From the NCBI RefSeq assembly GCF_007559025.1, contig NZ_CP041765.1, forward strand, positions 740,679 through 804,678: a DNA stretch of 64,000 bases, given 5' to 3'. Below are positions 1-15,114 of this stretch, one piece after another. The first letter of the stretch is position 1; each line of letters opens with the position of its first letter. The notes under the pieces are model-generated. The model was not told the DNA's origin and ran no database searches. It worked only from the letters and a program-made list of their open reading frames with translations. The position numbers were made by a program, and so were the translations under genes. The DNA is from Tomitella fengzijianii (GTDB lineage Bacteria > Actinomycetota > Actinomycetes > Mycobacteriales > Mycobacteriaceae).

Positions 1-1
1 A

Positions 2-3163
<3,162 letters not shown>

Positions 3164-3171
3164 GTGCCCGC

Positions 3172-3200
3172 CTCCCGGCCGGGCCAGCTCCGGCCGGGAG
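3172..3200 (+). other. rpoB-rpoC intergenic hairpin
   Basis: Perfect 11-bp stem CTCCCGGCCGG / CCGGCCGGGAG around a 7-nt loop, starting 8 nt after the rpoB stop. No T tract follows, so it is more likely an RNA processing or stability element, or a partial attenuator, than a full terminator. The rest of the 127-nt gap shows no other clear structure. Confidence 0.55.
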
Positions 3201-3290
3201 AGGGCGCAACGGATATTCAACTTTTCTGGCAGTCAGGACCACGGCCGCAAGGCACGGGTCCATATCCCGCAAGCGGGGAAAGGAAGTTAC

Positions 3291-7271
<3,981 letters not shown>

Positions 7272-7301
7272 CAGGCCCCGCCTCCGGCAGAACCGCAGAC
7301 A

Positions 7302-7339
7302 CGGCCCCCGGCCTCCCCACGTGGGAGGACCGGGGGCCG
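7302..7339. terminator. Bidirectional terminator between rpoC and sixA
   Basis: Long GC-rich hairpin: outer stem CGGCCCCCGG / CCGGGGGCCG (10 bp), inner stem CCTCCC / GGGAGG (6 bp), loop CACGT, and one bulged A. It lies between convergent rpoC and the phosphatase gene, so it can serve both strands. Confidence 0.85.
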
Positions 7340-7365
7340 CGGCGTCTGTCCGGCGGGCGGCCCGG

Positions 7366-7893
7366 TCACGGCATGTGGATTCCCGTGATGGTGGCGAACG
7401 GGTCCGCGGCCGGCCCCCACAGCGCGTCGGGGAGCGCCGCCCACGGCGAGTCCGTCGACATGGTCACGTAGGCGCCGACGGGCATTCCCCGGCGGACCCG
7501 GCCGGAATGTGCTCCCGCGGGGTCGAGCACGAGGGCGGCTTCCGGTAGCCCGGGGAAGTGCCCGATAACCAGCAGCGTGGTCGTCGACGCGGAGGCCAGC
7601 GCGATCTCGCCGAGAACCGCGGTCGCGTCGGCGTTGTACAGGGCAGGGGAGGACGTACAGGCGGAGTCCGCGTCGCGCCACCGTGCTCCGCGGGAGACCC
7701 CGCGGAACGTTTCGCGGGTGCGCAGCGCACTGGAGCACAGGACTGTGTCGATGCGCCGGCCATCGGCCGCGAACCACCGGCCCGCCGCTTCGGCCTGCGC
7801 CGCGCCGGTGGGCGTCAAGGGCCGTTCGTGGTCTGCCGTGCCGGCGGGGGAGGTGGCCTGGCCGTGCCGCATGAGGATCAGCGTCCGGGGCAT
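7366..7893 (-). CDS. sixA: SixA-type histidine phosphatase
   Basis: Histidine-phosphatase superfamily protein of 175 aa, the size of SixA phosphohistidine phosphatases. The catalytic RHG motif (LMRHGQAT) places the phospho-accepting His at residue 10, and the second conserved His is in LVIGHFPGLPEAALVL. The ATG at 7893 is preferred because it gives the canonical MPRTLILMRHG N-terminus; an in-frame start 21 nt upstream would add seven residues. It is monocistronic and convergent with rpoC. SixA proteins dephosphorylate phosphohistidine signalling proteins, but the substrate here cannot be told. Confidence 0.85.
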   Translation of the reverse strand: MPRTLILMRHGQATSPAGTADHERPLTPTGAAQAEAAGRWFAADGRRIDTVLCSSALRTRETFRGVSRGARWRDADSACTSSPALYNADATAVLGEIALASASTTTLLVIGHFPGLPEAALVLDPAGAHSGRVRRGMPVGAYVTMSTDSPWAALPDALWGPAADPFATITGIHMP

Positions 7894-7985
7894 GCCCGCG
7901 ACGATAGACGGCATTGCGGTGCGGTGCGCACAGCCGTGGTGTGGTCTAGATCACCAATAGTCGCCGACGTGACGAGCCGCCTAAT

Positions 7986-8006
7986 GATTGCAATGGTGAA
8001 ACAATC
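7986..8006. promoter_or_regulatory. Candidate MarR operator
   Basis: Inverted repeat GATTG-11 nt-CAATC, which also contains the 8-nt palindrome ATTGCAAT, in an AT-richer patch 23 nt upstream of the marR start. Position and symmetry fit an autoregulatory MarR site. No binding data. Confidence 0.4.
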
Positions 8007-8028
8007 GCACGGACGGTAGTATTTTCCC

Positions 8029-8523
8029 GTGACTGCAACATCGGAAGACGGCCTCGCCGAGGTGTTCGACCAGTTGATCGGTGCGATCCACAAAGGCTCC
8101 GATTCGGACGTGCTCGACGAGTTCGTGCGCATGGACCTCACTCTGACGCAGGTCCGCGTCGTGATCATGCTCGCGGTGCACGGCAACGAACTGCCGATCA
8201 ACGAGGTGGCCGACTGCCTCAAGGTTTCGGTGGCGACGGCCGGCCGCACCGTCGACCGTTTGGTGACGCTCGGACTGGCCGAGCGTCGCGAAGACCCGGA
8301 CGATCGCCGGAGCAAGCTCGTCTCGCTCACATCGGAGGGACAGAGGCTGGCCGACTTGCAGCGCGAGGGAATGCGGGACCACATCCGTGCGTTCTCCCGT
8401 GAGCTGCCCGACGAAGTCGCGGTGCACCTGCGGGATGCCATCGCTGCCGCGCTCGACGCCATCCCCGAACATCTCCGTGCAGGCGCGACCTGCTCGCTCA
8501 ACAACGTCAGGACCTCCTCATGA
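8029..8523 (+). CDS. MarR-family transcriptional regulator
   Basis: 164-aa winged-helix regulator. The MarR core is visible: LPINEVADCLKVSVATAGRTVDRLV (helix-turn-helix, ~residues 57-82), then LAERREDPDDRRSKLVSLT, the conserved wing with its DDRRSK signature. The GTG start at 8029 is the first in frame with a plausible N-terminus. The stop overlaps the ATG of the downstream exporter (ATGA), so the two are translationally coupled. Such pairs usually encode a repressor of a drug or metabolite pump that is relieved by a small-molecule ligand; the ligand is unknown here. A palindrome just upstream may be its operator. Confidence 0.93.
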   Translation: MTATSEDGLAEVFDQLIGAIHKGSDSDVLDEFVRMDLTLTQVRVVIMLAVHGNELPINEVADCLKVSVATAGRTVDRLVTLGLAERREDPDDRRSKLVSLTSEGQRLADLQREGMRDHIRAFSRELPDEVAVHLRDAIAAALDAIPEHLRAGATCSLNNVRTSS

Positions 8524-10112
8524 CATCTTCGAACTCCCCGGGCGCGGCAGCGCCGCCCGGTGGCGTCGAGCAGCCGGCCAAGGATCCGACCGCGCTCGAT
8601 GCCAAGCTCCTCAAGGTCGCCGGCGTGGTCGTGCTGGGCGCGATCATGGCGGCGCTCGACATGACCGTCGTCAACGTCGCCATCCCGACGTTCCAGGAGG
8701 CGTTCGACGCCTCCTACGCGGACGTCGCCTGGTCGGTCACCGCGTACACGCTGGCCCTCGCCACCGTCATCCCGCTCACGGGCTGGGCGGCCGACCGCTT
8801 CGGCACCAAGCGCCTGTACATGACGGCGCTGGTGCTGTTCGTCATCGGCTCGGTGGCCTGCAGCCTCGCGTGGTCGCTCGAGGCGCTGATCGGCTTCCGC
8901 GTCCTGCAGGGACTCGGCGGCGGCATGCTGATGCCGCTGAGTATGACGATCCTGACCCGTGCGGCCGGGCCGCAGCGCATCGGCCGGGTCATGGCGCTGC
9001 TGGGCGTGCCGATGCTGCTGGGCCCGATTGGCGGCCCCATCCTCGGCGGCTGGCTGATCGACGCCGTCTCCTGGCACTGGATCTTCCTGATCAACGTGCC
9101 CGTGGGTGCGCTGGCGATCCTCGCCGCGGTGATGGTGCTGCCCAAGGACGAGACGCATCCCGGCGAGAAGTTCGACTTCCTCGGCATGCTGCTGCTCTCG
9201 CCAGGGCTGGCGCTGTTCCTGTTCGGCGTCTCGTCGATTCCTGAGGAAGGCACGATCGCGGCGACCCGTGTGCTGGGCCCCGGCATCGCCGGCCTGGTGC
9301 TGATGGTGGTCTTCGTGCTGTACGCGCTGCGCAAGAAGAACGCCCTGATCGACCTGTCGCTGTTCAAAGACCGCAATCTGACGATCTCCGTGGTCACGCT
9401 GATCCTGTTCGTGGTCGCGTTCATGGGCACGATGATGCTGCTGCCCAGCTACTTCATGCAGATCCGCGGGGAGTCGACGCTCATGGCGGGGCTGCTGGTG
9501 GCGCCGCAGGGCATCGGGGCGATGATCTCGATGCCGATCGGCGGCAAGCTGGTGGACAAGTTCGGGCCCAAGTTCGTGGTGCTCCCGGGCATCGCCCTGA
9601 TCGTCCTGGGCCTGGGCGGATTCACGCAGGCCGGCGTCGACACCTCGTTCTGGTACACGGGCGGTTCGCTGTTCGTCATGGGTCTCGGCATGGGCTGGAC
9701 AATGATGCCGCTGATGACCTCGGCGCTCGCGACGTTGACGGACCACCGCATCGCGCGCGGCTCGACGCTGATGAACATCGTCCAGCAGACGGGTGCGTCG
9801 ATCGGTGCCGCGGTCATGTCCGTGGTGCTCACCAACCAGATGATCGACCACGGCGTCGACTCCGCGAAGATGCAGAGCCAGCAGGCCGCGGGCGGCCCGG
9901 TGCCGCCGGGCGCCGCCGAGCAGATGCAGCAGCTGCTCAACGGTGCTGCCGACGCCTTCAGCAACACGTTCGTCGTCAGCGTCGTCATCGTCGCACTGAC
10001 GCTGATCCCGGCGGCGTTCCTGCCGCGGAAGAAGATCGCGCCGACGGACGTCTCCGGTGAGGAGATCCCGGAGACGCCCGATGAGAACGATCGCGAGCTG
10101 GTGACGAAGTAG
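8520..10112 (+). CDS. DHA2-family MFS drug/metabolite exporter
   Basis: 530-aa inner-membrane proton antiporter of the 14-helix EmrB/QacA family. Helix 1 carries the DHA2 signature LDMTVVNVAIPTFQ, the loop 2-3 motif A reads GWAADRFGTKRL, and motif C in helix 5 (LLGPIGGPILGGWLID) marks an exporter. The last ~40 residues are a charged cytoplasmic tail rich in Glu and Asp. It starts inside the marR stop codon, so expression should follow MarR derepression. Substrate is not predictable from sequence. A terminator hairpin lies 56 nt downstream. Confidence 0.93.
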   Translation: MTSSNSPGAAAPPGGVEQPAKDPTALDAKLLKVAGVVVLGAIMAALDMTVVNVAIPTFQEAFDASYADVAWSVTAYTLALATVIPLTGWAADRFGTKRLYMTALVLFVIGSVACSLAWSLEALIGFRVLQGLGGGMLMPLSMTILTRAAGPQRIGRVMALLGVPMLLGPIGGPILGGWLIDAVSWHWIFLINVPVGALAILAAVMVLPKDETHPGEKFDFLGMLLLSPGLALFLFGVSSIPEEGTIAATRVLGPGIAGLVLMVVFVLYALRKKNALIDLSLFKDRNLTISVVTLILFVVAFMGTMMLLPSYFMQIRGESTLMAGLLVAPQGIGAMISMPIGGKLVDKFGPKFVVLPGIALIVLGLGGFTQAGVDTSFWYTGGSLFVMGLGMGWTMMPLMTSALATLTDHRIARGSTLMNIVQQTGASIGAAVMSVVLTNQMIDHGVDSAKMQSQQAAGGPVPPGAAEQMQQLLNGAADAFSNTFVVSVVIVALTLIPAAFLPRKKIAPTDVSGEEIPETPDENDRELVTK

Positions 10113-10167
10113 AGCAGTGGTGCAGTGACGCCGTGGGCGTCGCGGCGCGGTGAGAAGCACCGTCGAT

Positions 10168-10209
10168 GCCGGAGGCGGGCCTGTCCGATACGGACGGCCC
10201 GCCTCCGGC
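10168..10209 (+). terminator. Hairpin terminator after the MFS gene
   Basis: 13-bp stem GCCGGAGGCGGGC / GCCCGCCTCCGGC with an inner GTCCG-ATA-CGGAC stem. It is placed between the exporter stop and the next gene and is the main feature of this 139-nt gap. Confidence 0.75.
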
Positions 10210-10251
10210 TCGTTCCGCGCCGCGGCGGGAGGGCACTGATAGCCTCGCCGG

Positions 10252-10803
10252 GTGAGGCGACAGCTCTGGTTCGGTGCGCTTGCGGGGTCCCTCGCGCTGA
10301 TCGTGGCGGGGTGCGGCGGATCCGCCGGCCCGGCGGGTAGCGAATCCCCGATGCCGACCTCGAGCGCGCCCAGGGCGGCCGCCGGGCCCGCCGGCCCGCA
10401 TCTGGGGCAGTGCGGTTCGGTGACCGACGCCGAGGTGGCCGCAGCGACGGGGATGCCGCAGCCGATGCGCGCGGTGCGCGACACGGTCGGCTGCCAATGG
10501 GACGTCGGGACCCTCGGCGTCGGTTCGCATGTGAGCTTCACCTGGTATCGGGGCAGCCCCATCGGACGCGAACGCGCCATCGACAACGCCGTCGGCCGGG
10601 ACGTGTCCGATGTGACCATCGGCGGCCGCCCCGGCTTCTCCTCCCGGATCGGGCCGTCGCTGTGCGAGGTGGGGGTCGATTACGGTGCGGACTTCTTCCT
10701 GTGGTCCGTCGACTACGGTGCCGACACGGCAGGCCCACCGGAGGGCGGCGTGTGCGATGCGGCGACGTCGCTCGCAGCGATGACCGCGGAGCGTGCGCAG
10801 TGA
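10252..10803 (+). CDS. DUF3558-like secreted lipoprotein (first of pair)
   Basis: 183-aa lipoprotein. A short n-region, a hydrophobic core and the lipobox IVAGC place the lipidated cysteine at residue 21, so the mature protein is anchored on the outer face of the membrane. The body contains two cysteines in the pattern GQCGSVTD...VGCQWDV and a Trp/Tyr-rich strand region typical of DUF3558 proteins of mycolata, whose function is unknown. The GTG at 10252 is the only start giving a signal peptide. The stop overlaps the next gene (GTGA), so the pair is translationally coupled. Assignment to DUF3558 is by eye. Confidence 0.8.
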   Translation: MRRQLWFGALAGSLALIVAGCGGSAGPAGSESPMPTSSAPRAAAGPAGPHLGQCGSVTDAEVAAATGMPQPMRAVRDTVGCQWDVGTLGVGSHVSFTWYRGSPIGRERAIDNAVGRDVSDVTIGGRPGFSSRIGPSLCEVGVDYGADFFLWSVDYGADTAGPPEGGVCDAATSLAAMTAERAQ

Positions 10804-11369
10804 TCGGCAGGCACACTCCGGCGATGCGGGCGGATCCGCCGCGCGCGCGCCGACCGCGCAGGCCGGCGCGGGTGGCGGGGCTGCTGGCGTGTTGCGTACT
10901 GGCGGCCGGGTGCGCGCAGACCGTCCGGGGAGAGGCGAGTGTGGCGGAGCCGTCCGGCGGATCCGCGGAGCAGCAGTACGTCAACCTGCTCAGGGAATGC
11001 ACCGTGGTCCCGGAGGACGTCATCGCGGATACGGCTGGCGTGCAGGCGGTGGTGGACACCTTCTCCGGCGCGGTGTGCAGATGGCGGTCGTTCGACGGGG
11101 CCACGGACGTCCAGTTGAACTGGTTCGAGAGCGGCACGATGGACCGGGAGAAGTCCGTGGCCGAGAGGCTCGGCTACACCGTGGAGACGGTGCGGATCTC
11201 GGGGGCCCCGGCGTACGTGATGCGTGCGCCGGACGACGCCTCGTCCTGCGGTGCGGTGGCGCGCGCGGGAGATTCCGGCGTGGTCGGCTGGTGGGTTCAC
11301 GGGGCGCCGGTGGATCCCTGCGCGGCAGCGCGCACGCTGGTGGAATTGAGCATCAACCGCGCCCTGTGA
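10800..11369 (+). CDS. DUF3558-like secreted lipoprotein (second of pair)
   Basis: 189-aa paralogue of the preceding lipoprotein. Its GTG start overlaps the upstream stop; an ATG at 10824 is an alternative that keeps the signal sequence. The lipobox LAAGC gives lipidated Cys38 (GTG numbering). The body shares the family pattern: ECTVVPEDV, VCRWRSFDGATDVQLNWFESG, and late DDASSCGAV / DPCAAART cysteines. These look like the disulfide pairs of DUF3558. No enzyme motif is seen. Tandem copies suggest a local duplication followed by divergence. Confidence 0.78.
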   Translation: MIGRHTPAMRADPPRARRPRRPARVAGLLACCVLAAGCAQTVRGEASVAEPSGGSAEQQYVNLLRECTVVPEDVIADTAGVQAVVDTFSGAVCRWRSFDGATDVQLNWFESGTMDREKSVAERLGYTVETVRISGAPAYVMRAPDDASSCGAVARAGDSGVVGWWVHGAPVDPCAAARTLVELSINRAL

Positions 11370-11500
11370 GGGTCTCGGCCCGGGGGCTCCGCCCGGCGGC
11401 GATCGGGCGGCGCCCGACCCTTCGACGCTACAGGCGGGCGGGCGGCGGAGTTGAGCGACCCGGGTCGTGTCGCGCGCGGCGCGCCGACTTAAATGGGGAT

Positions 11501-12403
11501 GTGACTTTCGATGCACGGCAGACCCCGCTCCTGGACCCCGTCAACGCCGCGCTGGGCGTGCGGCTGCGGGAACAGGGCCAGGGCGGGCTGGTGTACGAGC
11601 AGGAGCTGGGCCCCCGCTTCCACGATCACCGGGGGCTGTCCACGCTGGGCTCGGTGGGGGTGCTGCTGGACACGGCCGTGGCGGGCACCGTCTACGCGGC
11701 GCTGCCGTCGGGCAAGCGGTCCGTCGCCGCGTCGCTCACCGTCTCCTCGGCCGGCTCCGTGCCCGATGCGGGGACGGTCGCCGTGTACGGGCGCATCGAG
11801 AACCTGGACACCGACGCGGGGATCGGCGTGGCGTCCGGTTCGCTGCGCGACGAGGACGGGACGGTGTGCGCGATCGTCAGCGCCCGTGGCGTGGTGGTGG
11901 ACCGCAACTTCGACCACGGCGCGGGGGCCCGCGCGCCCGAGCTGCCGCCGGTCACCGAGCCCGCTTCGGGGGAGGACCTGCGTGACCGGCTGGGGCTCGA
12001 CGTGGTGCAGGGCATCGCCCTGGGCGAAATCCCCCGCGGGGCGATGGCCGAGCTCATGGGGCTCGAGGTGCGCATCGTCGAGACCGGGACCATCACGGCC
12101 GTCCTCGCCCCGCAGGAGTGGATGGCCAACAGCATGGGCACTCTCCAGGGCGGCATTCTGCTGGCCGCCGCCGACCTGATCTGCGGGCTCGCCGCAGAGA
12201 CGGCCACCGACCCCGGCGAGGGGTATCGGGTCCTGGACCTGCGCACCGACTTCGTGCGTTCGCCCGCGGTCACCGGCCCTGATATCAGGCTCGAGGCCAA
12301 CGTGGTGCGCGCGGGACGCAGGATCGAGCTGGTGGAGGCCAGGATCGCCACCGACGACGGCCGGCTCCTCACCCGCGCCTCGGCGTCGGTCCTGCGCCTG
12401 TGA
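11501..12403 (+). CDS. Double-hotdog PaaI-type thioesterase
   Basis: 300-aa protein made of two hotdog domains (about residues 15-135 and 160-300). Each has the PaaI pattern: a helix preceded by a small-residue turn (STLGSVGVLLDTAVAGTVY in the first, MGTLQGGILLAAADLICGLA in the second) and a strand rich in acidic and hydrophobic residues. Members hydrolyse acyl-CoA thioesters. Two domains in one chain form a pseudo-dimer, and the second matches the catalytic-type GGxLxxxxD pattern better. The GTG at 11501 follows AATGGGGAT. It lies upstream of, and convergent with, the tetR gene of the beta-oxidation locus, which may link it to acyl-CoA turnover (inference). Confidence 0.82.
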   Translation: MTFDARQTPLLDPVNAALGVRLREQGQGGLVYEQELGPRFHDHRGLSTLGSVGVLLDTAVAGTVYAALPSGKRSVAASLTVSSAGSVPDAGTVAVYGRIENLDTDAGIGVASGSLRDEDGTVCAIVSARGVVVDRNFDHGAGARAPELPPVTEPASGEDLRDRLGLDVVQGIALGEIPRGAMAELMGLEVRIVETGTITAVLAPQEWMANSMGTLQGGILLAAADLICGLAAETATDPGEGYRVLDLRTDFVRSPAVTGPDIRLEANVVRAGRRIELVEARIATDDGRLLTRASASVLRL

Positions 12404-12442
12404 CGCACGCGCATCCGTGACGCACGCGCATCCGTGACGCAC
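12400..12442 (+). repeat. 17-bp tandem repeat at a gene end
   Basis: Unit GTGACGCACGCGCATCC occurs at 12400-12416 and 12417-12433, followed by a third copy broken after GTGACGCAC. The stop codon of the thioesterase gene is the TGA in the first unit, and the same TGA recurs in each unit. Confidence 0.85.
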
Positions 12443-12510
12443 GTGCGTACGTGATCCGCGCCCGTGCGCGCCCCCGAGCCCGCGGGCGGAGCACGTCAGA
12501 CTGCCGCACG

Positions 12511-13212
12511 TCAGGCCGTGGGCGCCAGCTCCGAGACGGGCGCGTCCGGGTCGATCGCCACGCCCGCTTCGCGCATCGTGCCGTCGAGCACCTGCCAGAT
12601 CGCGACGCGCAGGAACTCTCCGAGGCGGTCGATCGTCAGCGTGGACGCGGGGTTGCCCAGCCACCGATTGACGGCGGAGTCGACGAGCCCGGTGACGCCG
12701 AAGGCCAGTGTCTCGGCGATGTCGGTGGGCTTTCCCAGCCCCTCGAGCACCCCAGCGATCAGGTCTGACAGCCGCACGGCGATGGCGGTCTTCGTGCCGG
12801 TCACCACCCGGGATCCCACGGTGCGGTGCGACGCCGAACCGACGCCGAGGAACTGGTGCAGCCGGGGCGATTCGACGATCCAGCGCAGGTAGGCGGAGAC
12901 GGCGTCGTCGATGGCCTCCCGGACGGTGCCGCGCGGGGTCAGCGTGGGGGAGATCGTCTCGAGGAGCATCCCGATGATGCGCTCGCGGATCTGCTCGTCG
13001 AGGTCCCCGCGTCCGGAGAAGTGCCGGTAGACGACCGAACGCGGGATCCCGGCACGCCGGGCGATGGCCTGCACGCCCACGTCTTCGGCGGACTCGCCGA
13101 TGACCTCCACCGCGGCGGTGAGGATGAGTTCACGTCGCTCGGCCTTGTGGCCGGCCCACCGTGTGGCGCGCCCGTCGGGGCGCTCGGCGCCGGTGGGGGG
13201 TTCTTCCGTCAT
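12511..13212 (-). CDS. TetR-family regulator of the adjacent beta-oxidation operon
   Basis: 233-aa regulator with an N-terminal TetR DNA-binding domain (helix-turn-helix ~residues 46-65, VQAIARRAGIPRSVVYRHF) and an all-alpha ligand domain. The ATG at 13212 gives the usual short polar leader; an in-frame GTG or ATG further out (13284) would run into the divergent promoter. It is transcribed divergently from the thiolase operon, with a palindrome over that operon's promoter. By analogy with KstR- and FadR-type repressors, an acyl-CoA ester is a likely inducer, but that is inference. Confidence 0.9.
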   Translation of the reverse strand: MTEEPPTGAERPDGRATRWAGHKAERRELILTAAVEVIGESAEDVGVQAIARRAGIPRSVVYRHFSGRGDLDEQIRERIIGMLLETISPTLTPRGTVREAIDDAVSAYLRWIVESPRLHQFLGVGSASHRTVGSRVVTGTKTAIAVRLSDLIAGVLEGLGKPTDIAETLAFGVTGLVDSAVNRWLGNPASTLTIDRLGEFLRVAIWQVLDGTMREAGVAIDPDAPVSELAPTA

Positions 13213-13269
13213 GCGCGGGTGGTCACTCCTGGGGTCGTCGGGCACGTGATCACAGTACCCATCCGGTGA

Positions 13270-13306
13270 TTGACGCGACAGCATGTCTCACTTAGATTGA
13301 TGAGAC
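13270..13306 (+). promoter_or_regulatory. Promoter with overlapping TetR operator
   Basis: TTGACG (13270-13275), a 17-nt spacer and TAGATT (13293-13298) form a sigma70-type promoter for the thiolase operon. The inverted repeat GTCTCA-10 nt-TGAGAC (13285-13306) covers the spacer and the -10, where a bound repressor would block polymerase. It sits between divergent tetR and the operon. Confidence 0.6.
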
Positions 13307-13359
13307 GTGGCGTCGCACACACTCTCAAGGGCGCCGAGACTACCGAGGGGACGGTGACG

Positions 13360-14586
13360 ATGGGGCCGGGTATGCGTAATCGAAGCGGTCGGCGGGTGTT
13401 CGTGGTGGGCGTGGGGATGACGGACTTCGTCAAACCCGGGTCGCGTGAATGGGACTACCCGGACATGGCGCGCGAGGCGGGCACGGCGGCGCTCGCCGAC
13501 GCGGGCGTCGGCTACCGGGAGGTCGAGCAGGCGTACGTCGGCTACGTCTACGGCGAGTCGACGTCCGGCCAGAGGGCGGTCTACGAGCTGGGCCTCACCG
13601 GCATCCCGGTCGTCAACGTGAACAACAACTGCTCCACCGGATCCACCGCGCTGTACCTGGCGGCGCAGGCCGTGGCGGGCGGACTTGCGGACTGCACCCT
13701 GGCGCTGGGCTTCGAGAAGATGCAGAAGGGCTCGCTGGGCGCCACCTACGACGACCGTGAGCAGCCGATGATGCGGCACCTGCTGGCCACCGCCGAGCTG
13801 CAGGAGTTCGCCATGCCGCCCGCTCCGTACATGTTCGGCGCGGCCGGCGTCGAGCACTCCGAGCGCTACGGCACCACCGCTGAGCAGTTCGCGAAGATCG
13901 CGGTGAAGAACCACCGGCACTCCAAGAACAATCCGCACGCCCAGTTCCGCGACGAGTACTCACTGGCCGAGATCCTCGGTTCGCGGGCCATCCACGGGCC
14001 GCTGACCAAGCTGCAGTGCTCGCCCACCTCGGACGGGTCCGGTGCGGTCGTCGTCGCGTCGGAGGACTTCGTCGACCGGCACGGGCTGGCCGGGCAGGCG
14101 GTCGAGATCGTCGGCATGGCGATGGTCACCGATCTTCCCAGCACGTTCGAGGACCAGTCGGTGATCAGCCTCGTCGGCTCCGACATGACCCGCACGGCCG
14201 CGCAGCGGGTGTACGAGCAGGCGGGGATCGACCCTGGCGACGTCGACGTGATCGAGCTGCACGACTGCTTCTCCACCAACGAGCTCCTCACCTACGAGGC
14301 GCTGGGGCTGTGCGCTGCGGGCGAGGGCGGCGCGCTCGTCGACGCCGACGACACCACCTACGGAGGCCGCTGGGTGGTCAACCCGTCCGGCGGGCTCATC
14401 TCCAAGGGACACCCGCTGGGCGCCACCGGCCTGGCCCAATGCAGCGAGCTGACCTGGCAGCTGCGCGGCGCCGCGGACGCGCGCCAGGTCTCCTCGGCGG
14501 CCGCGTCGTCCGGGGTGGCGCTGCAGCACAACATCGGCCTCGGCGGCGCGGTCGTCGTCGCCGCCTATCGGCCCGCCGAACGCTGA
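13360..14586 (+). CDS. ltp1: SCPx-type thiolase / lipid-transfer protein
   Basis: 408-aa thiolase-fold protein that reads almost end to end like mycobacterial Ltp1 (Rv2790c). The acyl-accepting Cys91 lies in VNNNCSTGS, the active-site His is in [12 protein letters not shown], and the C-terminal [17 protein letters not shown] loop is intact. It would catalyse the thiolytic (or retro-aldol-like) cleavage step of acyl-CoA degradation. ATG 13360 is preferred over upstream starts because the promoter occupies 13270-13298, and GAGGGGACGG precedes it. It is first in an operon of beta-oxidation genes. Confidence 0.9.
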   Translation: MGPGMRNRSGRRVFVVGVGMTDFVKPGSREWDYPDMAREAGTAALADAGVGYREVEQAYVGYVYGESTSGQRAVYELGLTGIPVVNVNNNCSTGSTALYLAAQAVAGGLADCTLALGFEKMQKGSLGATYDDREQPMMRHLLATAELQEFAMPPAPYMFGAAGVEHSERYGTTAEQFAKIAVKNHRHSKNNPHAQFRDEYSLAEILGSRAIHGPLTKLQCSPTSDGSGAVVVASEDFVDRHGLAGQAVEIVGMAMVTDLPSTFEDQSVISLVGSDMTRTAAQRVYEQAGIDPGDVDVIELHDCFSTNELLTYEALGLCAAGEGGALVDADDTTYGGRWVVNPSGGLISKGHPLGATGLAQCSELTWQLRGAADARQVSSAAASSGVALQHNIGLGGAVVVAAYRPAER

Positions 14587-14672
14587 CGGGGCGCGGCGCG
14601 CCGCGCCGGAATCCGCAGCACACCGAAGAGCAGTACATCAAAGACAGCACGCACAGCGAAGGAGCTTCACCA

Positions 14673-15104
14673 ATGGCATCGGTTTCCGTCTCCGCCACCC
14701 TGCCCACCGCGCCGGAGAAGACCTGGGACGCGCTCTCGGACCTGTCCCGGTGGGAGGAGTGGCTGACCATCCACCAGTCGTGGAAGAGCGGGCTGCCCAC
14801 GGAGGTGGCGGTGGGCGCGCAGTTCACCGAGGTCGTCTCGGTGATGGGCATGGCCAACAAGATCGAGTGGACCGTCACCGAGGTGACCGTCCCGCAGTCC
14901 GTCACCATCGAGGGCACCGGCATGGCCGGGGTGAAGGTGCAGTTCACGCTGCAGGTCCAGCCCGACGGGGAAGGGTCGCGCGCCGTGATCGACGCGTCGT
15001 TCACCGGCACGATGATCGTCGGGCCCATCGGCAAATCGGTGGCCAAGAACGCCAAGGGCGACCTCGAGGCGTCGCTGGCGCGTTTCGCCGAGATCTTCGG
15101 CTGA
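14673..15104 (+). CDS. SRPBCC (polyketide cyclase/START-like) protein
   Basis: 143-aa single-domain protein of the SRPBCC fold: a start with alternating polar and hydrophobic residues (ASVSVSATLPTAPEKTWDALSDLSRWEEW), a central sheet, and a C-terminal helix (SLARFAEIF) that closes the ligand pocket. The family binds hydrophobic ligands, and some actinobacterial members are annotated as Rv0910-like toxins. The operon position between thiolase and hydratase favours a lipid-ligand role here. GAAGGAG lies 8 nt upstream of the ATG. No catalytic residues can be assigned. Confidence 0.82.
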   Translation: MASVSVSATLPTAPEKTWDALSDLSRWEEWLTIHQSWKSGLPTEVAVGAQFTEVVSVMGMANKIEWTVTEVTVPQSVTIEGTGMAGVKVQFTLQVQPDGEGSRAVIDASFTGTMIVGPIGKSVAKNAKGDLEASLARFAEIFG

Positions 15105-15114
15105 GGCGCGGGCA

